Part shown: positions 53,038 to 61,951 of the stretch, piece by piece
How positions within the stretch are numbered: position 1 is the stretch's first letter
Layout of the letters: the number at the start of each line of letters is the position of its first letter
From: Bdellovibrio bacteriovorus HD100
Lineage (GTDB): Bacteria; Bdellovibrionota; Bdellovibrionia; Bdellovibrionales; Bdellovibrionaceae
Length of the DNA stretch: 64,000 nucleotides
Assembly (NCBI RefSeq): GCF_000196175.1
Contig: NC_005363.1
Span: 3,224,001-3,288,000, forward strand
Reading direction: 5' to 3'
The notes under the pieces: generated by a model
Told to the model about the DNA's origin: nothing
Database searches by the model: none
The model's input: the letters and a program-made list of their open reading frames with translations, nothing else
Position numbers and translations under genes: made by a program

Positions 53038-53069
53038 GAACTGCCGGGACCTCCCGGCAGTTCTTTTTT
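53038..53069 (+). terminator. Strong terminator closing the radical SAM/two-component operon
   Basis: GAACTGCCGGGA-CC-TCCCGGCAGTTC perfect 12-base stem with T-run, 33 bases after the regulator stop. Confidence 0.92.
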
Positions 53070-53236
53070 GTGCCACTCGTTTTCTCAGTTTATTTTCATC
53101 GGACACCGCTCTTAGCACTCCGTAATTTCAAATCGCAAACTCGATGATAAAGTGAGTGAGTACAATCGAGCTGAACGAAAAGCGGTTGCGCCCAATCAAC
53201 CTGCCTCCTAGATCTAAGATATTGGAGGTTCCTCGA

Positions 53237-54028
53237 ATGGAAAACACATACAGACAACCTCAGTCAGTTCGCCACAATCTTAAGTTCCGACTGCTGCAGG
53301 TCAAATCCATCACTGACCTTTCCCCGCGCATGAGGCGCATCACTTTGACAGGTGAAGACCTCGCTGATTTTTACAGCGCGTCCCCTGATGATCACGTCAA
53401 AGTCTTCTTCCCAAAGCCCGGTGAAAAAATGCCGGTGGTTCCAGAACTTGGTCCTCAGGGACCGGTCTTCCCGGAAGGCGAAAAGCCGATCATGCGTGAC
53501 TACACTCCACGCCGTTATGATAACGCCACCAAAGAGCTGGATCTGGAATTCTTCCTGCACGAAAAGGGGCCCGCGGCGGACTGGGCGCGCACGGCCCAAA
53601 TCGGCAGCTATCTGGGTGTTGGCGGCCCTCGCGGGTCCACCGTCGTTCCTTATGACTTTGACTGGTACCTTTTGATCGGTGATGAATGTGCAATTCCGTC
53701 TTTTGCACGCCGTCTGAGCGAACTGCCGGCCAATGCCGAAGCCGTGGTCGTGGTTGAAATCGGAAGTGAATCGGAAAAACGCGACTTTGAATCGCAAGCG
53801 CTTGTAACAACTCACTGGGTATTGCGTGAAAATCACCCACCGGGAACCGCTGCAAAACTGAAAGAATCTGTGCTGAAGGCCCTGCTTCCGCATGGTGATT
53901 ATTTCTGCTGGATCGCCACCGAACTGCAAACATCCAAAGAGCTCAAAGAGCTGGTAGAAACTGTTCGCGGCGCCAATCCGGACTGGGTGAAAGCCACCGG
54001 ATACTGGAAGAAACACGAAACTACTTAA
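53237..54028 (+). CDS. Siderophore-interacting flavoprotein (ferric-siderophore reductase type)
   Basis: 263 residues. FAD-binding domain with MRRITLTGEDLADF and the RDYTPRRYD motif, followed by EFFLHEKGPAADWARTAQIGSYLGVGGPRGS and a C-terminal NAD(P)H-type domain ending VKATGYWKK. These cytoplasmic enzymes reduce ferric siderophores to release iron. ATG 53237 has GGAGG seven bases upstream and is preferred to the frame start at 53156. No obvious Fur box was identified. Not part of the preceding operon because of the terminator. Confidence 0.9.
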   Translation: MENTYRQPQSVRHNLKFRLLQVKSITDLSPRMRRITLTGEDLADFYSASPDDHVKVFFPKPGEKMPVVPELGPQGPVFPEGEKPIMRDYTPRRYDNATKELDLEFFLHEKGPAADWARTAQIGSYLGVGGPRGSTVVPYDFDWYLLIGDECAIPSFARRLSELPANAEAVVVVEIGSESEKRDFESQALVTTHWVLRENHPPGTAAKLKESVLKALLPHGDYFCWIATELQTSKELKELVETVRGANPDWVKATGYWKKHETT

Positions 54029-54045
54029 TGTCCTTAGCTGCTGGA

Positions 54046-54074
54046 ACTCCCGGAACCACAAGGGTTTCGGGAGT
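54046..54074 (+). terminator. Hairpin after the siderophore-interacting gene
   Basis: ACTCCCG-G-AACC / GGTT-T-CGGGAGT stem about 20 bases after the stop, without a T-run. Possible terminator. Confidence 0.4.
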
Positions 54075-54289
54075 CACCAATAAAATCTCTTCCGGCAAAT
54101 CAAGAAAAAGTTTTTCATAAAAGAGCTCTTTCTGCGTCGCCTCTAGTTTTGTAATCACCTTAAATGTCCCCTATCTAGAGATGCATATTTTTTAAGCATT
54201 GAATTGTTTGGAAATAGTGAGGTCTCTGCATTGACTCAATCTTACGAACTCTGTAGTTTCAGTCCCTCACTCCCGGAGATTTTTAGTTA

Positions 54290-54904
54290 ATGACCATGAA
54301 TCCGTTGCCACCACAGGCTTACACGAAAGAGACGATGCTCAAAGCCTATCAATGGCTTATGGTGCAGAATAGCTCTATCAAGGAAATGGCAACGACTCCG
54401 GACATTCTGGTCAGCCTGTATCTGAAGGCCACCCGTGATGGTGAACACTCCCTGGAAAGACCCAGCATCCAGAACTTCAAAAATGAACTGAAAAGTCTGG
54501 CCGGCATGATGGGCGAATTGGATCGCGCTCCTCAGGCTAGCTCCGTTGTCGTACAAGCCGCCGCAGCAGCCGCTGTTCAGGCTCAACCGATGATGGCGCC
54601 TCAGCAGCCAGTTCATCAAGTTCAACACGTTCAGCACGTCCCTCAGATGCAACAGCAGGTGCTGCCACCGGTTCAGCCTGTGATGACGATGCCACCGGCA
54701 CCGACGACGCAAACTCAGGTTTCCTACACCGAAAAGACTTTGACGACGACCTCCCGCACCCCTGAAACCCTTGATATGCTTGATTGTGGCTCCAAAGCCA
54801 TGATTCAGGAAGTCAAAGACGAGTTCAACCTGAGTTCGGATCTGGAAGCCCTCAGAATGCTGATCAAGATCGGCTACAGCCGATCCAAGGGACTTCTGAA
54901 GTAA
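54290..54904 (+). CDS. Two-domain protein with Gln/Pro-rich linker and ribbon-helix-helix-like C-terminus, 204 aa
   Basis: Residues 1-85 form a helical domain (KETMLKAYQWLMVQNSSIKEM...SIQNFKNELKSLAGMMGELDR). Residues 88-155 are an Ala/Gln/Pro/Val/His/Met-rich linker. The C-terminal 45 residues (LDCGSKAMIQEVKDEFNLSSDLEALRMLIKIGYSR) resemble a ribbon-helix-helix or similar short DNA-binding module. No signal peptide. Exact family not recognised; a regulator or nucleoid-type protein is possible. Same strand as lspA, 58 bases upstream. Confidence 0.75.
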   Translation: MTMNPLPPQAYTKETMLKAYQWLMVQNSSIKEMATTPDILVSLYLKATRDGEHSLERPSIQNFKNELKSLAGMMGELDRAPQASSVVVQAAAAAAVQAQPMMAPQQPVHQVQHVQHVPQMQQQVLPPVQPVMTMPPAPTTQTQVSYTEKTLTTTSRTPETLDMLDCGSKAMIQEVKDEFNLSSDLEALRMLIKIGYSRSKGLLK

Positions 54905-54961
54905 GCCATATCTCAACGAAATCATTTAATATCTTATTTAAACTAGGCTATACTCCCCCGC

Positions 54962-55471
54962 ATGAAGAAAAAATACATTTGGTTAGTGCTTATTTCCGGC
55001 CTTCTTGTGGCCATGGACCAACTGGTAAAAGTGTACGTTCACACGCACTTCCACCTGGGTGAATCCGTTATCGTAATTCCGAACTTCTTCAATCTGACTT
55101 ATGTTAGAAACTTCGGTGCAGCGTTTGGATTCCTGGCTGAAAGCCATCCCTCTTTCCGTGAGATCTTCTTCCTGTCCATGCCGCCGATCGCATTGCTGAT
55201 CATTCTGGGCATCCTGCGTGGAGTGAAAGATGACGACACAAAACAGATCATCGCTCTGTCCAGCATCTTTGGTGGTGCTATCGGGAACTACATCGACCGC
55301 GTGCGCTTCCGTTACGTGATCGACTTCCTGGATTTCCATCTGTACAACCGCTGGAGCTGGCCAGCCTTCAACATCGCCGACATGGCGATCGTGGGCGGCG
55401 TCGCCCTGCTTCTGCTGTTGATGTTCCTGGAAAATAAGAAGAATAAGGAAAAAGAAGAAGGCGCCACATAG
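54962..55471 (+). CDS. lspA: Lipoprotein signal peptidase (signal peptidase II)
   Basis: Inner-membrane aspartic protease removing lipoprotein signal peptides, 169 residues, four membrane helices. Catalytic Asp residues lie in GAIGNYIDRVRF and AFNIADMAIVGG; FFNLTYVRNFGAAFG is also conserved. Consistent with the many lipoproteins in the window. Ends at a strong bidirectional terminator. Confidence 0.96.
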   Translation: MKKKYIWLVLISGLLVAMDQLVKVYVHTHFHLGESVIVIPNFFNLTYVRNFGAAFGFLAESHPSFREIFFLSMPPIALLIILGILRGVKDDDTKQIIALSSIFGGAIGNYIDRVRFRYVIDFLDFHLYNRWSWPAFNIADMAIVGGVALLLLLMFLENKKNKEKEEGAT

Positions 55472-55484
55472 GCGCCTTTTTTAT
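55458..55484. terminator. Bidirectional terminator
   Basis: AAGGCGCC-ACATA-GGCGCCTT hairpin with T-run, overlapping the lspA stop and shared with regA. Confidence 0.85.
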
Positions 55485-55489
55485 TTGTG

Positions 55490-56014
55490 CTATTTGCGGG
55501 GAATGTTCTTGCGCAGTTTGCGCTGCAGGCTCTGGCGGTGCAGACCCAGCTTTTTGGCGGCCTGGGTGATATTGCCTTCCGAACTTTGCAGGACATAGTC
55601 GATGTATTCACGCTCCATGCGCGCCAGGGAAATCTCTTCCTCCGGCAGCTCCATGTTTTCAGCCTGATCGCTGAAGGCTCTCAGAATCATCTCTACAGTC
55701 ACTGGCTTGGCGATAAAGTTGTGTGCGCCCAGCTGCATGGCCTTCACTGCGGAAGCCACACTGCCAAAGCCACTCATCATCACGACTTTGACTTGCGGAT
55801 GGCGGGTTTTAAGATCCTTTAAAAGCTCCAGTCCGTTTTCACTGCCCACACGCAAATCCAAAAGCGCCCAGTCGATTTCTGAAAGCTCGGCCACTGATGG
55901 CATATCAGCATAGGCCTTTACCTGAAAGCCGCGTTCCTGAAGTTCTTCGGTCAACACTTCACGCAAACCCTGGTCGTCTTCCACCAGCAAAAGTCGTTTT
56001 CCGTGTTGTTCCAT
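55490..56014 (-). CDS. regA: RegA/PrrA/ActR-type response regulator
   Basis: 174 residues: receiver domain (LLLVEDDQG; phospho-Asp in WALLDLRVGS near 53; Lys in FIAKPV) and a C-terminal FIS-type helix-turn-helix (NITQAAKKLGLHRQSLQRKLRKNIPRK), the compact architecture of the RegA/PrrA redox regulators. The start touches the kinase gene stop, so the pair is coupled. Probable global redox or aerobic/anaerobic control. Confidence 0.9.
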   Translation of the reverse strand: MEQHGKRLLLVEDDQGLREVLTEELQERGFQVKAYADMPSVAELSEIDWALLDLRVGSENGLELLKDLKTRHPQVKVVMMSGFGSVASAVKAMQLGAHNFIAKPVTVEMILRAFSDQAENMELPEEEISLARMEREYIDYVLQSSEGNITQAAKKLGLHRQSLQRKLRKNIPRK

Positions 56015-57234
56015 TATTTTTCCTCCAAAGGCAGACGGATGCGGGACGTAACGCCCTTGCCGCTGACGTTATTGGTGATCACAAAATCCCCGCCACTGGC
56101 CTGAGCCATCATCTGCGCAGAATAAATCCCCAGTCCGTTGCCGGCTTCTTTACCGGTCACAAAGGGTTCACCCAAACGGGACAAAATCTCTGCCGAAATT
56201 CCAGAGCCCTTGTCGACCACTTCCAGCACCGCCCAGGTGTCTTCCTGAAACAGGCGCACGTAAAGTGGACTTTGCGCAGGCGAAGCTTCCAAAGCGTTGT
56301 CCAAAAGATCAAACAATGTCTGGGAAAAAGCCAGTGTTTGCAGACGGCACCACAAAGAATCAATCGTCAGATGGGATTCCACCACGATGCCGGGATTTTC
56401 TTTTTCCCAGACGCCGATCAAATCCTTCACCAGCACGGGAAGCTCCACGCGCTGAAGTTCACTTTGTGACGAACGCGAAAAGACCGATGCCATGTGCTGG
56501 AATACACGAACGCACTCATCCAGTGAGCTTTGAGCTTTTTCAAATTCTTCACGGGCGCCGGAACTTTCATCAGGCAGTTTACGCAAGCCACGCTCCATAC
56601 GAAGCTTCAGGGAATTCATCGGCGTCGCCAACTGGTGAGAGAACCCTGCCGTCAAGGCACCCAACGCTTTCAGGCGGTCGGCCTGATGCTGACGATCCTG
56701 CAAAAGACGAATGCGCTTTTCTTTACGCGCCAGCAGACTTGAAAAATAATGACTGACAAACCAGCTGGCCGTGATCAACACCCACTGGGAAAGAAAACGC
56801 AAAGACAGTTCTGAAAAATCAATACCCACGGTTTTTTGCGAATCCAGCCAGGTTTCATATTGCAACAGTGTCAGCAACAGCAATACGGACGCTCCAAAAA
56901 CGTAAGAAGCTTTCTTGCGCAAAAGCATCCCGCCCAGGAACGAGTGAATACACAAAATGCTGACGAACGGATTGTCAGCGGAACCACTTACGAACAACAA
57001 ACCCGAGGCCGCCAGCAAATCCACCCACAGGTGAACCAGCACTTGTTTTTGCCCATAGTCCTCTTGTTTGGGCCAGATGCTGTGAGCCAGAACATTCAAA
57101 ATGGCCAACAAAGTCAGAACCGCAATGATGTATGGGAAATGCCGCTTGTCCAAATAGCCCCACTTCAAAAGTGGAATGGTTCCAAGCAACAAAGAGACAA
57201 TAGCGATCCAACGAAAACGAATCAGTCCTGGCAT
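56014..57234 (-). CDS. regB: RegB/PrrB-type redox sensor histidine kinase
   Basis: 406 residues with six N-terminal membrane helices and a quinone-binding GGxxNPF-like motif (GSADNPF) in the loop. The H-box is ALGALTAGFSHQLATPMNSL, and a Cys in SSLDECVRVFQ falls where RegB has its redox-active Cys. HATPase motifs are NALEASPA, DKGSGI and GNGLGIY. Together with the adjacent RegA this is a redox two-component system. The assignment rests on the motif pair and the regulator type. Confidence 0.88.
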   Translation of the reverse strand: MPGLIRFRWIAIVSLLLGTIPLLKWGYLDKRHFPYIIAVLTLLAILNVLAHSIWPKQEDYGQKQVLVHLWVDLLAASGLLFVSGSADNPFVSILCIHSFLGGMLLRKKASYVFGASVLLLLTLLQYETWLDSQKTVGIDFSELSLRFLSQWVLITASWFVSHYFSSLLARKEKRIRLLQDRQHQADRLKALGALTAGFSHQLATPMNSLKLRMERGLRKLPDESSGAREEFEKAQSSLDECVRVFQHMASVFSRSSQSELQRVELPVLVKDLIGVWEKENPGIVVESHLTIDSLWCRLQTLAFSQTLFDLLDNALEASPAQSPLYVRLFQEDTWAVLEVVDKGSGISAEILSRLGEPFVTGKEAGNGLGIYSAQMMAQASGGDFVITNNVSGKGVTSRIRLPLEEK

Positions 57235-57251
57235 GCGCCCCTTGTAGCTTG

Positions 57252-57268
57252 TGCCCCCCGGGGGTGCA
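57252..57268. promoter_or_regulatory. GC palindrome upstream of regB
   Basis: TGCCCCCCGGGGGTGCA, near-perfect palindrome 18 bases from the regB start. Possible operator or leader hairpin. Confidence 0.3.
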
Positions 57269-57369
57269 ACCGCAGACTTTGATATGCAACGATTCGCTGC
57301 CCCTTATGTCGTAATTTCAAGGGCTTACAGCTTTCCAAACCCAACTTCACTTCAGCTTTGTGGTTTAAA

Positions 57370-57384
57370 TGCAAATATCTTGCA
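57370..57384. promoter_or_regulatory. TGCAA-N5-TTGCA operator-like palindrome of the zinc operon
   Basis: Palindrome in an AT-rich context 47 bases before the first gene of a zinc-uptake operon, a natural position for a Zur-type repressor site, but not an exact match to published Zur boxes. Confidence 0.4.
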
Positions 57385-57430
57385 ATTAGAAAGTGGCCTT
57401 GTTAAAAGCAAAAGAATCCAAGGAGTACCC

Positions 57431-58024
57431 ATGAAATTCATCCTCTCTATTTTGCTGGCCCTGCCTGTATCTGCTTTTGCCCATGAACACGATCACGATC
57501 ATGGCAACACCATTCTGAACCAGTCTCCGGTGACCTTGGCATCGGTGGCCGCTTTGGAACTTTTTGAAACCGGAAACATCGGAAAACTTGTCGGCTTTCA
57601 AACTTTCAAAGCAGATGATGAAGCCGCAGTGAAACTGACCTATATGGATAACTCCGGCACGGCCCGTGTGGTGGGTTATGACTGCCATTTGCATGCTCAC
57701 GGTGATGCGCAGGAAGCTCACTGTCATGATTCCGCTGATTTGGGCGTGATCGACACCCCAGCCAATGACGTCAGTTTTGGCGTTGATGAATTCACCGCTT
57801 CTTTGACTTATTCCGCCGACATCTTCTCCAGAAAAATTGCGCCTTTGTCCCAAATCACGAATGTGAAAATGTGGCAGACTGGCGGCAATATCTGGGCAAC
57901 ACTGACTCACGATGCCGGAGCAGGTGAAGTGAAGTCTCATTTTATGTGTCACGTGCACGGCGATCATTTTGACTGCCACCGCAGCAGAAACCCGGGCCCG
58001 AACGAACCCCGCTATCAGGAGTAG
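57431..58024 (+). CDS. Periplasmic His-rich protein, first gene of the zinc-uptake operon, 197 aa
   Basis: ATG 57431 follows AAGGAG and opens a signal peptide (MKFILSILLALPVSAFA). The mature N-terminus begins with HEHDHDHGN, a metal-binding His cluster, and two more His/Cys-rich stretches occur: CHLHAHGDAQEAHCH and HFMCHVHGDHFDCH. Likely a periplasmic zinc-binding or chaperone protein. Family not recognised. The gene overlaps nothing but is tightly followed by five genes on the same strand. Confidence 0.78.
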   Translation: MKFILSILLALPVSAFAHEHDHDHGNTILNQSPVTLASVAALELFETGNIGKLVGFQTFKADDEAAVKLTYMDNSGTARVVGYDCHLHAHGDAQEAHCHDSADLGVIDTPANDVSFGVDEFTASLTYSADIFSRKIAPLSQITNVKMWQTGGNIWATLTHDAGAGEVKSHFMCHVHGDHFDCHRSRNPGPNEPRYQE

Positions 58025-58027
58025 TCC

Positions 58028-58633
58028 ATGAAAACGCTTTTCGCTGTTTTATTCTGCCTGACGCTGGCAGCCTGTGGTGGCGGCCACAACCCCGACAAAA
58101 ACAACCTCAGCAAAGCACTTCAGGTGGGCGACTCCTCTTATTACGACCTGGGTGCGGGCAAGGGTCTGATGACTGAAGGCATTTCGGAGGTCTCTTCGGG
58201 TGCGAACTTTGAGGTCACCTTCACCCTGAATGATGGGGGATCTTTGAGCCTGCACACGTTTGCAAGTTCCAACCTGCAAAGTGGATTCACCGTGACGTTC
58301 ACACGCACCGGAACCACCCTGCAGGTGCATGCCGATGCTCAAGGGAATGTGCAGGATTGGAGTTCTTTGTTTGCTGCCGTTGATGCGTCAGGCACTTTGA
58401 CTTTCAACCTGGATATTCACAACAATGAGCGTCCCGCCCACGTGCTGATCTGGAATGGAGCCAAAGCACCTGATATGGACCACACGAACACCGTTTATAA
58501 CAGTGCAGAAGACAGCCTGGATCTGAACTATGATGCCGCTCCCGGAAATGGTTCCGGCCGGGCCTGGGGCTTCACCGCCACGAACGCTCAACTTTTGAAT
58601 GCACGACTTTCTTCCCCACAGGATGGACACTGA
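58028..58633 (+). CDS. Lipoprotein in the zinc-uptake operon, 201 aa
   Basis: Lipobox LAACGGGHN. The mature domain is beta-rich (ANFEVTFTLNDGGSLSLHTFASS, GFTVTFTRTGTTLQVHAD) with scattered His, ending PQDGH. Starts three bases after the preceding stop and its stop overlaps the next gene by one base. Probably an outer-membrane-linked zinc-operon component; function not known. Confidence 0.7.
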   Translation: MKTLFAVLFCLTLAACGGGHNPDKNNLSKALQVGDSSYYDLGAGKGLMTEGISEVSSGANFEVTFTLNDGGSLSLHTFASSNLQSGFTVTFTRTGTTLQVHADAQGNVQDWSSLFAAVDASGTLTFNLDIHNNERPAHVLIWNGAKAPDMDHTNTVYNSAEDSLDLNYDAAPGNGSGRAWGFTATNAQLLNARLSSPQDGH

Positions 58634-59691
58634 TGAAAAAACTGATTCTGACTGCCGCTTTGATTTCCACCACCGTGACGACAGCTTCAGCCCAGGTTCT
58701 GCAGAACATGCAATCCGCGGCAGCTCTGGATCTGGTGGCACAGCTAAACTTCGAGGATTCTGCAGAAAACAAACTCGATATCCGGGCTGCCGAATTGATG
58801 TTCTTTGGACCGCTGGATCCGACCTTTGATGCTTACTTGAACTTTGCAGCTCACAATGAAGAAGGCGAATTCATGGCCGAAGTCCACGAAGCCTATGTGG
58901 GCTCCAGCAAAGTGATTCCTAATTCCCGCTTCCGCGTCGGAAAGTTCTTTTTGGGCGTGGGTCGACTGAATCAGTTCCACCAGCACGACTGGGCGTTTGT
59001 TTCGGCTCCCCGTGTTCAGGCTGAATTTTTTGATGAAGAAGGCATCGCTGACACGGGTGCCGAGTTTTCAACTCTGCTTCCCACAGACAGCTATTGGGAC
59101 ATCACCCTGGGTGTGACCAATGGCTACACTTACGGCCACAGCCACGATGAAGGTGAAAAACCGCAGGTGCCCACTCACTATATCCACCCGGTGAACTTCG
59201 TCGATTTTGGTGAGGCCGGTGCCCTTCAGTGGGGCATGAACTATCTCGGCCGCACGGATGCCGCCGAAACCAAAACCCAGCTGTACGGATTGGACTTTGT
59301 ATTTAAAAAAATGGAAGGCAAAACGCTGAGCTTTTTGTTCCAGTCTGAAATCTGGTACCGCAACTTAAGCGGTCCCGGGGCAGACACTCAGGAAGACATC
59401 GGGGCTTACTTCTATCCGCAGATGTCCTTGTCAGAAAGGCTGTTGCTGGGTCTTCGTGTGGATCTGTTCTCGGATCTGTCGCGCAGCTTTATCAGTGATG
59501 GCTCCCGACAAAAAAATCTGGATTATGGATTTGTCCCGACTTTGACTTTTAAAAACAGCGAGTTCTCTTTGCTGCGCGTGGCATACACCTATGATAATCA
59601 AACTTATCAGGGCGAATCCGACACCATCAGCCAGAAAATTGAACTGCAGTGGGTGGCGATTTTGGGTGCCCACCCGGCCCATTCATTCTAG
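58633..59691 (+). CDS. Zinc-operon outer-membrane beta-barrel protein, 352 aa
   Basis: Signal peptide ending TTASA, amphipathic strands, and a C-terminal HPAHSF ending in Phe, as in BAM-inserted porins. His-rich loops (NQFHQHDW; GYTYGHSHDEGEK; VPTHYIHP) suggest metal contact. By context it is a zinc-entry porin; it does not look TonB-dependent (no plug/TonB box seen). Followed by znuA nine bases later. Confidence 0.75.
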   Translation: MKKLILTAALISTTVTTASAQVLQNMQSAAALDLVAQLNFEDSAENKLDIRAAELMFFGPLDPTFDAYLNFAAHNEEGEFMAEVHEAYVGSSKVIPNSRFRVGKFFLGVGRLNQFHQHDWAFVSAPRVQAEFFDEEGIADTGAEFSTLLPTDSYWDITLGVTNGYTYGHSHDEGEKPQVPTHYIHPVNFVDFGEAGALQWGMNYLGRTDAAETKTQLYGLDFVFKKMEGKTLSFLFQSEIWYRNLSGPGADTQEDIGAYFYPQMSLSERLLLGLRVDLFSDLSRSFISDGSRQKNLDYGFVPTLTFKNSEFSLLRVAYTYDNQTYQGESDTISQKIELQWVAILGAHPAHSF

Positions 59692-59700
59692 GAGCCTGTC

Positions 59701-60576
59701 ATGAATAAATTTTTGCTGTCCGTTCTGTTCGTGTTCAGTGCTTCGGCCCAGGCCAAAATCAGAGTGGTCACCACTTTGCCCGATATCGCCGAAGTGGTGC
59801 GCGCCATCGGACAGGATCAGGTGGAAGTGCAAAGCCTGCTGTCCGGTTCTGAAGATGCGCATTTTGCCGAAGCCCGTCCTGACTATATTTTGAAAGTAAA
59901 TCGTGCCGACATCGTCTGCTCCATGGGGCTGGAACTGGAAGTCGGCTGGCTTCCGAAAGTTCTTTCCAAATCAGGAAATGCAAAAATTCAAGATGGCGGG
60001 ACGGGTTCCTGTATTCTTGGTAACAGCATCAAACCTCTGGATGTCCCGACCGGCGTTATCAACCGCTCCTTGGGTGATGTGCACGCGCACGGGAATCCAC
60101 ACTTCACTTTAAGCCCTTTGAAAATGGCCGAAGCCGGCCGCGAAGTGGTTCGAGTGCTGTCGGTGGCGCTGCCTCAGGAAAGTGCGGTGTTCGAGAAAAA
60201 TTATGATGCCTTCAAAGCCGAGATGACCCGCCTGCAAGAGCGTCTGGCCAAAACCGTGAAGAAAACCAAAGTGATGGAGTACCACAAGGAATTCACTTAT
60301 TTCTTCAATGCTTATGGCCTTGAGTCTGCGGGTTCTTTGGAAGAAAAACCGGGAATGCCTCCGTCCGCAGCGCGCATTGCTCAGGCCGCCAAACTTGCCA
60401 AGGACAATAAAGTGACTGTGCTTTTTGCGACCGCCTCAGCGCCGCATAAAACTTTGGAGCGTTTCCAGGAGCTGTCCGGTGTTCCCGTGGTGGTTGTGCC
60501 TTCCTATGTGCCAGCCAAAGGCGATGCCAATTCCATTGCGAAACTGCAGGAACTGCTGGTGGGGTCTGTAAAATGA
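59701..60576 (+). CDS. znuA: Zinc ABC transporter substrate-binding protein (ZnuA-type)
   Basis: Periplasmic metal-binding protein, 291 residues with signal peptide ending ASAQA. Metal ligands expected of the family are visible: His near 54 in GSEDAHFAEARPDY, His in HAHGNPHF, and His in MEYHKEFTYFF. The His-rich loop of classical ZnuA is reduced to HAHGNPH. Zinc rather than manganese is favoured by the His-rich neighbours; TroA/PsaA-type specificity remains possible. Overlaps the ATPase gene by four bases. Confidence 0.88.
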   Translation: MNKFLLSVLFVFSASAQAKIRVVTTLPDIAEVVRAIGQDQVEVQSLLSGSEDAHFAEARPDYILKVNRADIVCSMGLELEVGWLPKVLSKSGNAKIQDGGTGSCILGNSIKPLDVPTGVINRSLGDVHAHGNPHFTLSPLKMAEAGREVVRVLSVALPQESAVFEKNYDAFKAEMTRLQERLAKTVKKTKVMEYHKEFTYFFNAYGLESAGSLEEKPGMPPSAARIAQAAKLAKDNKVTVLFATASAPHKTLERFQELSGVPVVVVPSYVPAKGDANSIAKLQELLVGSVK

Positions 60577-61142
60577 GTTCTTTGCTTTCCGCCCGTGATT
60601 TGCAGGTTCGAAGCTCTGAAGGCCTTGCCCTTTCACCGGTGGTGAACCTGGAACTGAATGAGGGCGAGGTGCTTTTTCTGCGCGGAGAAAATGGCGCAGG
60701 GAAAAGCACGCTGCTCAAGACCCTGCTGGGTCTGCATAAATACTTCGATGGCCTTTTTCATTTTTCAATTCCGCAAAAAGACATCCAGTATCTGCCTCAA
60801 CTGGGCACGCTGCATTTTCATCTGCCGCTGACGTTGCGTGATCTGCTGGGTGATGGCGAAGGATCGCATCCATTGTTAAAGAATATGGATCTGGATAAGA
60901 AGTGGAATACTGCCAGTGGCGGCGAAAGACAGAAAATCCTTCTTTCTGCCGTGCTTGCGAAAAAACCGCGCCTGCTGATTCTGGATGAACCGTTTAATCA
61001 CGTCGATTCTGAATCAACCCTGCAGCTGGAGGAAGCTCTGGGTTCTTACCTGAAAGAAAATCCACAGAGTTCTTTGATACTGGTGTCCCATCGCGCTTTG
61101 ACGGCCGAATGGAACCGAGTTCGTGTGCTGGAGATCCGATGA
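60573..61142 (+). CDS. znuC: ABC transporter ATPase (ZnuC-type)
   Basis: 189 residues, somewhat short for ZnuC (about 250) because the C-terminal tail is missing. Walker A GENGAGKST, Q-loop, signature ASGGERQKI, Walker B LLILDEPFNH and H-loop VSHRAL are intact. Partner of the overlapping permease gene (ATGA overlap). Confidence 0.9.
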   Translation: MSSLLSARDLQVRSSEGLALSPVVNLELNEGEVLFLRGENGAGKSTLLKTLLGLHKYFDGLFHFSIPQKDIQYLPQLGTLHFHLPLTLRDLLGDGEGSHPLLKNMDLDKKWNTASGGERQKILLSAVLAKKPRLLILDEPFNHVDSESTLQLEEALGSYLKENPQSSLILVSHRALTAEWNRVRVLEIR

Positions 61143-61951
61143 CATCCTTTATTGAACTGCTGCAAATTTACAAATGGTCCCTGCCGTCTTCGATCCTGAT
61201 GGCGGCGGTTCTGGCATTGATCGGATCCCAGTGGAGTGCCCGGGAAAAAAGTGCGCAGATCTTCGTTCTGGGACAAGGGGCCTCTTTGGGTATTGTCCTG
61301 GGGCTGGTGATCAATATCCTGCTGGGCACGGACTTTCATGGCATCAGCCTGGCCGCCGGATTGTCCCTGGGCTGGGTGACTTTGTTGTTGATGGATCAGC
61401 TGATTCAGACCAAGTCAGATCGCAATCATATTTATCTGACCCTGTTCGTGTTCTTCCTGTCATTGACCTACTTGATCAGCTATCTGACGCCTGCTTTGGA
61501 AAGTCATATTGCCGCATCTTACTTCGGTGATCTGGCGGTGATGAGCGACACAGGAGCACAACTTTGTCTGCTGGCGGCCATGCTGTTTGGATTCTTTGCT
61601 CTGAAGTTCTGGAGATCGTTGTCTTTGGCTTCTTTTCAGATGGTCAATCACAGCTACATTCACCGCACCTGGCAAAACCGCATTTTTGACGTGGGTACAC
61701 TGCTACTGACGACAATGGCGATTCAAAGCATGGGCTATCTTTTCACCATCGGGTCCCTGTTCATAGCAACCAGCTTCACCGCCTCACGCAGCCGCAATCT
61801 GCAAAGTTATCTGATTAGAATGCTGGTGATTTCTCTGGGCGGAACGGCCTTGGGTTTCATGATCTCGCTATTATCCACAAACCTGCCCACAGTGCCTTGC
61901 GTGCTTCTGGGACAGATGTTGCTGGGACTGATCACTTATACAAAGAAATAA
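61139..61951 (+). CDS. znuB: ABC-3 family metal permease (ZnuB-type)
   Basis: 270 residues, about seven to eight membrane helices. ATG 61139 overlaps the ATPase stop (ATGA), preferred over the in-frame ATG at 61109. Shows ABC-3 permease features (VLGQGASLGIVLGLVINILLG; MAIQSMGYLFTIGSLFIATSFTASRSR). Last gene of the zinc operon; its 3' end overlaps the convergent cNMP gene by 16 bases and no terminator separates them. Confidence 0.92.
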   Translation: MTSFIELLQIYKWSLPSSILMAAVLALIGSQWSAREKSAQIFVLGQGASLGIVLGLVINILLGTDFHGISLAAGLSLGWVTLLLMDQLIQTKSDRNHIYLTLFVFFLSLTYLISYLTPALESHIAASYFGDLAVMSDTGAQLCLLAAMLFGFFALKFWRSLSLASFQMVNHSYIHRTWQNRIFDVGTLLLTTMAIQSMGYLFTIGSLFIATSFTASRSRNLQSYLIRMLVISLGGTALGFMISLLSTNLPTVPCVLLGQMLLGLITYTKK

